Below are positions 8,025 through 16,353 of a DNA stretch of 64,000 bases, one piece after another; the first letter of the stretch is position 1, and each line of letters begins with the position of its first letter. Source of the stretch: Mycetocola saprophilus (GTDB lineage: Bacteria > Actinomycetota > Actinomycetes > Actinomycetales > Microbacteriaceae); contig NZ_JOEC01000002.1 of NCBI RefSeq assembly GCF_000718085.1, positions 558,001 to 622,000 of the forward strand, given 5' to 3'. The position numbers were made by a program, and so were the translations under genes. The notes under the pieces were generated by a model, which saw nothing but the letters and a program-made list of their open reading frames with translations, did no database searches and was not told the DNA's origin.

Positions 8025-9707
8025 TTACGCCTGCAGCCAGATGGTCGCGTCACCGGGCAGGGTGTTCCCGGCAATGGTGGTGCTGGCCAGCAGCACGGGC
8101 AGCTCCGTCAGCTCGGCCGGAATCTCCCAGCCGGTGGTGGCGGTGTTGCCGAGCACGATGACGTCTCCGTTGCGGAAACCGATCATGGTTTCGGGCAGGT
8201 TCTCGATCCAGGTGACCGAGCCCAGGCCCAGGTCCAGGCGCTTACGCAGTTCCAGGGCGGTGGTGTACAGGGTCAGGGTCGAGCCCGCCACGCCCTGCTG
8301 GGCGGCGCGGGAGTAGTCGTCCCAGTCTTCGGGCTGGGGCAGCCAGGATTCGCCGGTGGTGTTGAACCCGTAGGCGGTGGTGCCGGGCTCCCAGGGCAGC
8401 GGGACGCGGCAGCCGTCACGGCCGTAACGCTCACCGTTGGTGCGGAACCAGGTGGGGTCCTGACGGGCCTCATCGGGCAGGTTGATGACCTCGGGCAGAC
8501 CGAGCTCCTCACCCTGGTACATGTAGGCACCACCGGGCAGCGCGAGCATGAACGCGCTGGCGGCGCGGGCGCGCTGCAGGCCGACCTCACGCATCGGCTG
8601 GCCGGGGCTCTTGGGACCGATGCCGTGACCCTGCGGGTTCTCGGCGGTCAGCGCCAGACGCGAGGCGTGACGCACCACGTCGTGGTTCGAGAGCACCCAG
8701 GTCGCCGGGGCGCCCACGGCACCGAAGGCTTCCAGTGACTCGTCGATCACGGGGCGCAGGGCCTGGGCGTCCCAGGCGGTCTCCAGGTAGGGGAAGTTGA
8801 ACGCCTGGTGCATTTCGTCCGGGCGCACCCACTTGGCCATCTTGCTCAGCGGGTTGATCCACGCCTCGGCCGCCAGCACGCGGTCGCCCTCGTACTCGGC
8901 GAGTACCTTGTGCCAGTCGCGGTAGATCTCGTGCACGCCCTCCTGGCCCCAGTAGGGAACCTCGAAGTCATCGCCACCCATCGATCCACCGCCGGGGTTC
9001 GGGGTGTAATCGGGCAGACCCTCGGCCTTGATCATGCCGTGGGCCACGTCCACGCGGAAGCCGTCGACGCCGCGGTCCAGCCAGAACCGCAGCACGCCGC
9101 GGAACATCTCGCGCACCTCGGGGTTGGTCCAGTCGAAGTCGGGCTGGGTTGAGTCAAACAGGTGCAGGAACCACTCGCCGGGGGTGCCGTCGGGGTTGGT
9201 GGTGCGGGTCCAGGCGGGGCCGCCGAATACGGATTCCCAGTTGTTCGGGGGCAGTTCGCCGTTTTCACCCTTGCCGTCGCGGAAGAGGTAGCGGCCGCGC
9301 TCGGGGGAGCCGGGGGCCGCGGCCAGGGCCTCGATGAACCACTCGTGGGTGTCCGAGGAGTGGTTGGGGACGAGGTCCACGATGACCTTGATGCCGCGCT
9401 GATGGGCGCTGGCAAGCATCGCGTCAAAGTCGTCGAGGGTGCCAAACAGCGGGTCCACTGACTTGTAGTCGGTCACGTCATAGCCGGCGTCCTTCTGCGG
9501 GCTGCGCATGAACGGGGAGAGCCAGACGGCGTCGACGCCGAGGTTCTCCAGGGCGTCCATCCGGGAGGCGATTCCGGCGAGGTCGCCGACGCCGTCGCCG
9601 TTCGCATCGGCGAAGGAGCGCGGGTAGATCTGGTAAATAACGGCGCTGCGCCACCACTCGGGAGCGGTGGTGTCGCCTGCGGCAGAGAAGGCGGTGGGCT
9701 GAGTCAT
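8025..9707 (-). CDS. Alpha-glucosidase / oligo-1,6-glucosidase, GH13
   Basis: A 560-residue cytoplasmic glycoside hydrolase with no signal peptide. It has the GH13 signatures: VIYQIYPRSFAD, DLVPNHSSD (region I), GFRVDVAHG with nucleophile D220, EAW with acid/base E281 and NHD at 341-343. The length and QIYPRSF segment fit the oligo-1,6-glucosidase/alpha-glucosidase subgroup, which cleaves terminal alpha-glucose from imported malto- or isomalto-oligosaccharides. It is divergent from the maltodextrin-type ABC importer, and both face an intergenic region with two LacI-type operator sequences, so co-regulation is likely. Exact linkage preference (alpha-1,4 or alpha-1,6) cannot be read reliably. 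Confidence 0.92.
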   Translation of the reverse strand: MTQPTAFSAAGDTTAPEWWRSAVIYQIYPRSFADANGDGVGDLAGIASRMDALENLGVDAVWLSPFMRSPQKDAGYDVTDYKSVDPLFGTLDDFDAMLASAHQRGIKVIVDLVPNHSSDTHEWFIEALAAAPGSPERGRYLFRDGKGENGELPPNNWESVFGGPAWTRTTNPDGTPGEWFLHLFDSTQPDFDWTNPEVREMFRGVLRFWLDRGVDGFRVDVAHGMIKAEGLPDYTPNPGGGSMGGDDFEVPYWGQEGVHEIYRDWHKVLAEYEGDRVLAAEAWINPLSKMAKWVRPDEMHQAFNFPYLETAWDAQALRPVIDESLEAFGAVGAPATWVLSNHDVVRHASRLALTAENPQGHGIGPKSPGQPMREVGLQRARAASAFMLALPGGAYMYQGEELGLPEVINLPDEARQDPTWFRTNGERYGRDGCRVPLPWEPGTTAYGFNTTGESWLPQPEDWDDYSRAAQQGVAGSTLTLYTTALELRKRLDLGLGSVTWIENLPETMIGFRNGDVIVLGNTATTGWEIPAELTELPVLLASTTIAGNTLPGDATIWLQA

Positions 9708-9737
9708 GCCGTTACTCTAGGACACTTCGACAGAATA

Positions 9738-9752
9738 TGGAAACGCTTGCTG
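9738..9752. promoter_or_regulatory. LacI-type operator 1 in the maltodextrin locus
   Basis: TGGAAACGCTTGCTG contains the AAACGCTTGC core shared with the second site at 9835. It lies close to the start of the GH13 gene (9707), a position suited to repressing that promoter. Confidence 0.55.
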
Positions 9753-9834
9753 AAACGAACCGCGGGTGTGTCGCGGACTTTACATATCGCCGGGAATGAC
9801 GGCCTTTGCGTGGCGACGGGATCTGGGATATACA

Positions 9835-9849
9835 TGTAAACGCTTGCAT
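9835..9849. promoter_or_regulatory. LacI-type operator 2 in the maltodextrin locus
   Basis: TGTAAACGCTTGCAT repeats the AAACGCTTGC core of operator 1, 97 bases away, and sits about 50 bases before the binding-protein gene. The downstream LacI gene at 13789 is the obvious candidate repressor. Confidence 0.6.
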
Positions 9850-9899
9850 TATTTGTGGTGAAGCGCGGTAGCTCCACGCATCGAACGAAAGGTACACCA

Positions 9900-11129
9900 A
9901 TGAAGGTGACTAAGAAGCGCGTCCTCCTTACCGGGGCCGCCCTGACCGCCCTGGCCCTCGGGCTGAGTGGATGCTCGGCCTCCACCGAGTCCAAGGACGC
10001 GGGCTCCTCCAAGAGCACGCTGACCGTGTGGGTGGATGCCGACCGCGCCCCGGTCCTCAAGGAGGCCGCCGCCGAATTCGAGAAGAGCTCGGGCGTGCAC
10101 GTCAAGCTCGTGCAGAAGGACTTCGGGTCGATCCTCGACCAGTTCATCGCCCAGGTTCCTAGCGGCAAGGGCCCCGACATCACCATCGGTGCTCACGACT
10201 GGATCGGCAACTTCGTTCAGAACGGTGTGATCCAGCCCGTGGAGCTCGGCGACAAGGCCGCCGGCTTCGAGAAGATCGCCACCGACGCGATCACCTACCA
10301 GGGCAAGACCTATGCGGTGCCCTACTCGATCGAGAACATCGCGCTGCTGCGTAACACCGCCCTGGCGCCCACCGCGCCGACCACCTACGACGAGATGGTT
10401 GCGATGGGCAAGGCCGCCGGAAGCGCCAACCCGTTCCTCGTGCAGCTCGGCCCGCAGGCCGACCCGTACCACCTGTACCCGTTCCAGAGCTCGTTCGACA
10501 ACCCGGTCTTCGGTCGCAACGCCGACGGTTCCTACAACGCCGACGATCTGACCATCGGCAACGAGGGTGGAACCAAGTACGCCAACTGGCTGGCCGAGCA
10601 GGGCAAGGCCGGAAACCTGAACATCTCGATCACCGCCGATATCGCCAAGGAGAAGTTCAACTCCGGCCAGTCGCCGTTCATGATCACCGGACCGTGGAAC
10701 GTGCCGGACGCCGAGAAGGCCGGCATCAAGCTGGCCGTGGATCCGATCCCCTCCGCCGGTGGCGCTCCCGCGCAGCCGTTCGTGGGTGTGCAGGGCTTCT
10801 TCATCTCCTCCAAGACCGCCAACCCGCTGGCGGCCAACGAGTTCCTGACCAACTACCTGGCCACCCAGAAGGTCCAGACCGCGCTGTTTGAAAAGGGTGG
10901 ACGTGCCCCGGCGCTGAAGGCCTCCTTCGACGCCGCCTCCTCGAACCCGATCGTCAAGGCGTTTGGTGACGTGGGCCGCAACGGTGTCCCGATGCCCTCG
11001 GTACCCGCCATGGGCAAGGTTTGGCAGTTCTGGGGCGTGACCGAGGCCGCCATCATCTCCGGCGAGGGCGACCCGTCCGCGCTGTGGACCAAGATGACCG
11101 CGGATATCGCCGCCGCAATCAAGGGTTAG
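9900..11129 (+). CDS. Maltodextrin-type ABC transporter binding lipoprotein
   Basis: A 409-residue solute-binding protein of the MalE/CUT1 class. The N-terminus (MKVTKKRVLL...) ends in the lipobox LSGC with the lipidated cysteine at residue 25. The mature part has MalE-like segments: LTVWVDADRAPVLKEAAAEFEKSSG, AHDWIGNFVQNGVIQPV, and MITGPWNVPDAEKAGIKLAVDPIPS. It captures maltose or maltodextrins at the outer membrane face for the two permeases that follow. ATG 9900 has an AAAGG site; the longer upstream frame has none. The ATPase is not in this locus and is presumably a shared MsmK/MalK-type protein encoded elsewhere. Confidence 0.9.
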   Translation: MKVTKKRVLLTGAALTALALGLSGCSASTESKDAGSSKSTLTVWVDADRAPVLKEAAAEFEKSSGVHVKLVQKDFGSILDQFIAQVPSGKGPDITIGAHDWIGNFVQNGVIQPVELGDKAAGFEKIATDAITYQGKTYAVPYSIENIALLRNTALAPTAPTTYDEMVAMGKAAGSANPFLVQLGPQADPYHLYPFQSSFDNPVFGRNADGSYNADDLTIGNEGGTKYANWLAEQGKAGNLNISITADIAKEKFNSGQSPFMITGPWNVPDAEKAGIKLAVDPIPSAGGAPAQPFVGVQGFFISSKTANPLAANEFLTNYLATQKVQTALFEKGGRAPALKASFDAASSNPIVKAFGDVGRNGVPMPSVPAMGKVWQFWGVTEAAIISGEGDPSALWTKMTADIAAAIKG

Positions 11130-11163
11130 TCCGGGATCCACCGGGCCGAGAAACAGGAAAACA

Positions 11164-12768
11164 ATGAGTTCACGTACCCCCTCACCCCAGACCCGAGCGC
11201 GCCGCTCGCGCGGTGCCGCGCGGCTGGCCAACATGGCCGGGGGATCGCTCGGGGCGATTCTGGTAAAGATCGTCCTTCTCGGCCTGGTGGATGCCCTCGG
11301 CATCTTCGCGCTGTTCATGCTGGCCACCCAGCACAACTGGATCGTGTTTGCGATCGTTGCGGCGGCGCTGATCGCCATCAACTACATCTACTTCTCCAAG
11401 CGCACGCTGGCGATGAAGTACCTCACCCCCGGCCTGATCTTCCTCCTGGTGTTCCAGGTGTTTGTGATCGGCTACACCGGCTACATCTCCTTCACCAACT
11501 ACGGTTCGGGCCACAACTCGACCAAGGAGGACGCGGTCACCGCGCTGATGCAGTCGGCTCAGGAGCGGGTGCCGGATTCGGCCACCTATGAGCTGACCGT
11601 GCTGCGCGACGGCGGGGACTTCGGTTTCCTGGTCACCGACCCGAAGGGCGAGGTGTCCTACGGCACCGCCGAGCACCCGCTCGAGCGGGTGACCAACGCC
11701 ACCATGACCGGCGACAAGGCCACCGGCCTGCCCGGCAAGGAGGCGCTGAACTTCGCCGAGATCGTGGACAACCAGAAGGCCATCGTGGACCTGCAGGTTC
11801 CGGTCTCCAGCGATCCGAATAAGGGCGCGCTGCGCACCCCGGATGGATCCAGCGCCTTCCTCTACCTCTCCAGCCTGCGCTATGACGCGCACGCCGATAC
11901 GATGACCGATACCAAGACCGGCACCGTCTACTCGGACACCGGGGTGGGGGCCTTCGCCGATTCGGCGGGCAAGCAGCTCAAGCCCGGCTGGTCGATCGGG
12001 GTGGGCATTGACAACTATGTGAAGGCCGTGACCGACGAGGGGATTCGCGGTCCACTGATCGGCGTGACCCTCTGGACCTTCGCGTTCGCGCTGCTCTCGG
12101 TGCTCACCACCTTCGCGCTGGGCCTGTTCCTGGCCATCGTCTTCAATGACATGCGGATGAAGGGGCGCGCGTTCTACCGCGTGCTGATCATCCTGCCCTA
12201 TGCGTTCCCCTCGTTCCTGGGCGCGCTGGTGTGGGCGGGGCTCCTCAACCGCGACTTCGGATTCATCAACCTGGAACTCTTCGGCGGGGCCCATATCCCC
12301 TGGCTCACGGATGCGTTCCTGGGCAAGGTCAGCATCCTGTTTGTGAACCTCTGGCTGGGCTTCCCCTATATGTTCCTGGTGTGTATGGGCGCGCTGCAAT
12401 CCATCCCCGATGACGTGCAGGAAGCCGCCAAGATGGACGGTGCCAACCCGTTCCAGATCTTCAAGAAGATCAAGCTTCCGCTGCTGCTGGTCTCGGTGGC
12501 CCCGCTGCTGATCTCCTCGTTTGCGTTCAACTTCAACAACTTCAACCTGGTGTACATGCTCACCGGGGGAGGCCCGCGTGATGCGTCCGCGTCGATCAAC
12601 GTGGGTGGCACCGACATCCTGATCTCGATGGTCTATAAGGTCGCGTTTGTCGGAGCCGACCGTGACTACGGTCTGGCCAGCGCCTTCTCGATCCTGATCT
12701 TTATCGTGGTCGCGATCATCGCGATCGTGAGCTTCCGTCAAACCAAGGCCCTGGAGGAGCTGAACTAA
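11164..12768 (+). CDS. Maltodextrin ABC transporter permease, MalF-like
   Basis: A 534-residue CUT1 permease, longer than most because it carries extra N-terminal helices and a large extracytoplasmic loop (about residues 115-285), as in MalF. The cytoplasmic EAA motif, EAAKMDGANPFQIFKKIKLP, which contacts the ATPase, is intact near residues 419-438. It forms the translocation channel with the next gene's product. ATG 11164 lies 35 bases after the binding-protein gene, and its stop overlaps the next start (TAATG). Confidence 0.92.
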   Translation: MSSRTPSPQTRARRSRGAARLANMAGGSLGAILVKIVLLGLVDALGIFALFMLATQHNWIVFAIVAAALIAINYIYFSKRTLAMKYLTPGLIFLLVFQVFVIGYTGYISFTNYGSGHNSTKEDAVTALMQSAQERVPDSATYELTVLRDGGDFGFLVTDPKGEVSYGTAEHPLERVTNATMTGDKATGLPGKEALNFAEIVDNQKAIVDLQVPVSSDPNKGALRTPDGSSAFLYLSSLRYDAHADTMTDTKTGTVYSDTGVGAFADSAGKQLKPGWSIGVGIDNYVKAVTDEGIRGPLIGVTLWTFAFALLSVLTTFALGLFLAIVFNDMRMKGRAFYRVLIILPYAFPSFLGALVWAGLLNRDFGFINLELFGGAHIPWLTDAFLGKVSILFVNLWLGFPYMFLVCMGALQSIPDDVQEAAKMDGANPFQIFKKIKLPLLLVSVAPLLISSFAFNFNNFNLVYMLTGGGPRDASASINVGGTDILISMVYKVAFVGADRDYGLASAFSILIFIVVAIIAIVSFRQTKALEELN

Positions 12769-13682
12769 TGAGCGCACCCACCCTCACCCCGTCCACTCCC
12801 TCCACGCGGGCCCGGGACCGCCGCGGTTTCAAGGCGCGGCGCTGGTTCCTGGCCACCGGCTGGCGGCACCTGGTCGGCTGGATCATGATCGTGTTCTCGG
12901 TCTTCCCGCTGCTGTACGTACTCTCCGCCTCACTCAACCCCGGCGGTACCCTGCTGAGCTCCAACGGTCTGTTCTCGACCATCGGATTCGACAGCTACAC
13001 CAAGCTGTTCAACTCGCCCCAGCAGCCCTATGCCGCCTGGTTTGGAAACACGCTGTTTATCGGCCTGATCACCGCCGCCGGCACCGTGTTCCTCGGGGCC
13101 CTGGCCGCCTACTGCTTCAGCCGGATGCGCTTTGCCGGCCGCCGCGTGGGCCTGCTGACCCTGCTGGTGGTGCAGATCTTCCCGCAGCTGCTCGCCGTGG
13201 TCGCGATCTTCCTGCTGCTCACCGGGATCGGCGATATCTTCCCGGCCCTGGGCCTCGACAACCAGGTCGCGCTGATCATGGTCTACCTCGGTGGCGCGCT
13301 CGGGGTGAACACCTACCTGATGTACGGGTTCTTCAACACCGTTCCGGCGGCGATCGATGAGGCAGCCAAGCTGGACGGCGCGAGCCATGCCCGCATCTTC
13401 TTCACCATCATCCTGCGCCTGGTTGCCCCGATTCTCGCGGTGGTGGGTCTGCTGGCGTTCATCGCCACGACCAACGACTTCGTGATCGCCAGCGTTGTGC
13501 TGGTGACCCCGGAGAAGCAGACCCTCGCGGTGGGTCTGTACCAGTTTGTCTCGCAGGAGTTCTCCTCGAACTGGAGCGTGTTCGCCGCCGGTGCCGTGCT
13601 CGCGGCCCTCCCGGTGATGGCGCTGTTCCTCTTCCTGCAGAAGTACATCGTGGGCGGACTGACCGCCGGCGCGGTGAAGTAG
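12768..13682 (+). CDS. Maltodextrin ABC transporter permease, MalG-like
   Basis: A 304-residue CUT1 permease with six predicted helices and the EAA loop EAAKLDGASHARIFFTIIL. It pairs with the MalF-like protein encoded immediately upstream; start and stop overlap by one base, indicating translational coupling. The C-terminus (QKYIVGGLTAGAVK) is the usual MalG ending, supporting a complete gene. Confidence 0.93.
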   Translation: MSAPTLTPSTPSTRARDRRGFKARRWFLATGWRHLVGWIMIVFSVFPLLYVLSASLNPGGTLLSSNGLFSTIGFDSYTKLFNSPQQPYAAWFGNTLFIGLITAAGTVFLGALAAYCFSRMRFAGRRVGLLTLLVVQIFPQLLAVVAIFLLLTGIGDIFPALGLDNQVALIMVYLGGALGVNTYLMYGFFNTVPAAIDEAAKLDGASHARIFFTIILRLVAPILAVVGLLAFIATTNDFVIASVVLVTPEKQTLAVGLYQFVSQEFSSNWSVFAAGAVLAALPVMALFLFLQKYIVGGLTAGAVK

Positions 13683-13788
13683 GACACACCACCACACCAT
13701 CCCGCGGCCTTTCGGCGCGCGCGAACAGGGGATCGCTACACTGGAACAACTTCATTTGAACACCCCGCCGCGCCTAGAAAGGACCGGG

Positions 13789-14823
13789 ATGGTTGGTATT
13801 GACGAGGTCGCCGAGCGTGCTCGGGTGTCCACCGCCACCGTCTCACGTGCCCTGAGCGGACGTGGGTATGTGGCCGAGGGCACCCGCGCCCGGGTCCACG
13901 AGGCCGCGCGCGAGCTGGGCTACGTGGTTTCGGCCGGGGCCTCGGCCCTCGCCTCCGGACGCACCCGCAACGTCGGGGTCGTGGTGCCCTTCCTCAGTCA
14001 CTGGTTCTTCTCGGCCGTGGTCGAGGGGGCGCAGTCGGCGCTTCAGGAGCACGGTTACGACCTCACCCTGTACAACCTCTCCGGGGGAGCGGATGCCCGC
14101 GCCCGGGTGTTTGACGATCTGCTGCTGCGCCAGCGGGTGGACGCGGTGCTGGCCATCGGTCTGGAACTCACCCCCGAGGAGGCCGGACGCCTGCACTCGC
14201 TGCGCAAGCCCGTGGTGGGCCTCGGTGGTCCGCTGCCGGGGGTGCCCGCGCTGGGAATCGACGATCGGGCGGCCGTGCGTTTGGCCACCGAGCACCTGAT
14301 CGGCCTGGGGCATGAGCGCATCGGATATATCGGTGGTTCGGCGGACTTTGACCTCGACTTCCACCTGCCCACGATGCGTCAGCTCGGCTATCGAGACGCG
14401 CTGACCGAGGCGGGCATCGAGATCGATCCGAGGATCGAACGCGGTGCCGACTTCACCCTGCGCGGCGGAAACGACGCGGCCAAGCAGCTGCTCGGAGCAC
14501 CCCGGAACCGGCCCACGGCCATCGTCGCGGCATCGGATGTGATGGCGATCGGCGCAATCCTCGCCGCCCGCGAGCTGGGACTGAACATCCCCTCTGATCT
14601 CTCGGTGACCGGACTCGACGGTATTCCCGATGGGGAATTCTTCGGGCTGACCACGGTCGCCCAGTATCCGGCCGAGCAGGGGCGTCACGTGGCGCAGCTG
14701 CTGATCGACCGCCTGGCCGGGCTGGTCGAGGATGAGGCCACCTCTTCCGCCGGTCCCGCGCTGGCCCGGGAACTCCCGGTCGAGCTGATCGTGCGTGAGT
14801 CCACCGCGCGTCCGCGCCCCTGA
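13789..14823 (+). CDS. LacI-family repressor of the maltodextrin locus
   Basis: A 344-residue regulator. The N-terminal helix-turn-helix (IDEVAERARVSTATVSRALSG) and hinge are followed by a periplasmic-binding-protein-like sensor domain ending in the family segment TTVAQYPAEQGRHVAQLL. It probably represses the adjacent importer and GH13 genes through the AAACGCTTGC operators and is released by a maltodextrin-derived sugar. ATG 13789 is chosen because AGAAAGGA lies directly upstream; a TTG start 33 bases earlier lacks a site. Confidence 0.88.
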   Translation: MVGIDEVAERARVSTATVSRALSGRGYVAEGTRARVHEAARELGYVVSAGASALASGRTRNVGVVVPFLSHWFFSAVVEGAQSALQEHGYDLTLYNLSGGADARARVFDDLLLRQRVDAVLAIGLELTPEEAGRLHSLRKPVVGLGGPLPGVPALGIDDRAAVRLATEHLIGLGHERIGYIGGSADFDLDFHLPTMRQLGYRDALTEAGIEIDPRIERGADFTLRGGNDAAKQLLGAPRNRPTAIVAASDVMAIGAILAARELGLNIPSDLSVTGLDGIPDGEFFGLTTVAQYPAEQGRHVAQLLIDRLAGLVEDEATSSAGPALARELPVELIVRESTARPRP

Positions 14824-14955
14824 GCCCGATCCGATTTCCCGTTTCCGGCCGGGTAACCGAGAATTGAGGGAGTGCGCCGTTTCGATGCCTCCGGGCTCTC
14901 GAAGCACAGCGTGCGTGTCCCATCCGCGCAATCCGGAAGAAAGACCGCAGCTCCG

Positions 14956-15873
14956 ATGACTTCCCCGCTTCAGGACCCGACCGAGAGTGCTGCTTCGGCA
15001 CCCATTTCTTCGGCGGTGATGACGGAGGACGAGGCGCCCACCAAGCGCAAGAAGCTGCGCGATGTGATTCTGGCCCCGGGGGATCCCAAGCTCGGTCAGG
15101 TCATGCGTCGTCCGCGCTGGATCGGCGTGCTGATTCTGGCGCTGGCCATCGCCGCGGCCTTTGCCGCGCTGGGACAGTGGCAGCTTGCCCGCGCGGTGTC
15201 GGTGGATCCCAGCCAGGCCGGACCCACCGAGCACATGGTGCCGCTGACCCAGGTGATCGGCCCGTCCGAGCCGATCCACGACGTTCTCGTGGGCCAGCAG
15301 GTCTCGGTCTCGGGAGAGTTTGTCCCCGGCGACTATGTGGTTCTGGGTGGTCGTCTCAACGGCGACACCAAGGGCTACTGGGTCACCGGACACCTGGTAG
15401 TTGGCGGTCCGAAGCCCGCCTCCCTCGCGGTCGCACTGGGCTGGACCAAGTCCCGGGACGAGGCCAACACCGTCGCCGAGCGGCTCAACGCCGAGGCGGC
15501 GAGCCCGGTTGATCTGACCGGCCGTCTGGTGCCCAGCCAGGGTCCGCTCGTGCCCGACGCCAAGACCCCCGACGCGTTCCTGCTCACCGAGATGTCGGTG
15601 GCCTCGCTGATCAACGTCTGGGCCGGCCCCGCCGGAGACGTCTACCTGCCCTACTTCCTCTCCTTTGAGGCACCGGACGGGCTGACCAAGATCGACGCCC
15701 CCAAACCCGAGATCGAATTCGAGCTCAACTGGCTCAATATTTTCTACGCGATCGAGTGGGCGGTCTTCGCCGGATTCGCCGTGTTCCTCTGGTACCGCCT
15801 GACCCGCGACGCCTGGGAGAAGGAAGTGGATGAGGCCGCCGAAAAGCGTGGCGACCCCTCGCCTTTTGAGTAG
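14956..15873 (+). CDS. SURF1-family cytochrome oxidase assembly protein
   Basis: About 305 residues with two membrane helices flanking a large outer domain, the SURF1 topology: a first helix near WIGVLILALAIAAAFAALGQWQLARA, where the GxWQxxR signature occurs as GQWQLAR, and a second helix near the C-terminus (IEWAVFAGFAVFLWYRL). SURF1 proteins assist heme a insertion into aa3-type cytochrome c oxidase. The start is uncertain: ATG 14956 with GGAAGAAAG upstream is preferred, and GTG 14872 would add 28 residues. The charged C-terminal tail is typical of actinobacterial members. Confidence 0.85.
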   Translation: MTSPLQDPTESAASAPISSAVMTEDEAPTKRKKLRDVILAPGDPKLGQVMRRPRWIGVLILALAIAAAFAALGQWQLARAVSVDPSQAGPTEHMVPLTQVIGPSEPIHDVLVGQQVSVSGEFVPGDYVVLGGRLNGDTKGYWVTGHLVVGGPKPASLAVALGWTKSRDEANTVAERLNAEAASPVDLTGRLVPSQGPLVPDAKTPDAFLLTEMSVASLINVWAGPAGDVYLPYFLSFEAPDGLTKIDAPKPEIEFELNWLNIFYAIEWAVFAGFAVFLWYRLTRDAWEKEVDEAAEKRGDPSPFE

Positions 15874-15885
15874 CGAGCGGTGACG

Positions 15886-15891
15886 TAGACT
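15886..15891 (+). promoter_or_regulatory. -10 box of a leaderless transcript (DUF3817-guaA)
   Basis: TAGACT ends 6 nt before ATG 15898, with no Shine-Dalgarno sequence between. Confidence 0.5.
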
Positions 15892-15897
15892 AGAGTC

Positions 15898-16353
15898 ATG
15901 CCTCTCCAGCCGCGCGAACGCGATCTTCCCAAGATTCCCGGAGCCCTCCGTTTCTACCAGATCACCTCGGTGATCACGGGTGTCCTGCTCCTGCTCCTGT
16001 GCGGCGAGGTGCTGCTCAAGGTGTACTACGGTCTCGAAATCGAGATGGGTGGAGCCTTCGGCTTCCTGGCCTTCGTGCCCGCCGGAACCGTGCTGGCGAT
16101 CAATATTTCGCTGGGTCTGCTGATCGTGCACGGCTGGTTCTACGTGGTGTACCTGATCTCGATCTTCCGCATCTGGTCGCTCATGCGCTGGAACATCGGC
16201 TGGCTGCTGCTGATGGCCCTCGGTGGCGTGATTCCGTTCCTGTCCTTCTTCCTGGAGGTTCGGATCGTCCGCAAGGCCCGCACACAGATTTCCTCGCGCA
16301 TCGGCGCGAATACCCCCAACGCTCACCAAGCAGAAGTGGAGCCTTCCCATTAG
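15898..16353 (+). CDS. DUF3817 integral membrane protein
   Basis: A 151-residue protein with three or four hydrophobic segments and the DUF3817 pattern: [18 protein letters not shown] near the start and [21 protein letters not shown] in the middle. The function is unknown; the gene is regularly found next to guaA in Microbacteriaceae-type genomes. It is preceded by a leaderless-type -10 box. Its last codons (CAT TAG) overlap the ATT proposed as the guaA start, so the two genes appear translationally coupled. Confidence 0.85.
   Translation: MPLQPRERDLPKIPGALRFYQITSVITGVLLLLLCGEVLLKVYYGLEIEMGGAFGFLAFVPAGTVLAINISLGLLIVHGWFYVVYLISIFRIWSLMRWNIGWLLLMALGGVIPFLSFFLEVRIVRKARTQISSRIGANTPNAHQAEVEPSH

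Noticed and set aside
9849..11381. A 510-codon minus-strand frame opposite the maltodextrin binding protein
   Set aside because: It has no ribosome site and no recognisable protein character, and it is fully antisense to a clear lipoprotein gene.
13843..16350. An 835-codon open frame on the minus strand
   Set aside because: It lies antisense to the LacI, SURF1 and DUF3817 genes. Its product is rich in Gly, His, Arg and Gln without domain character, as is usual for antisense frames in GC-rich DNA.
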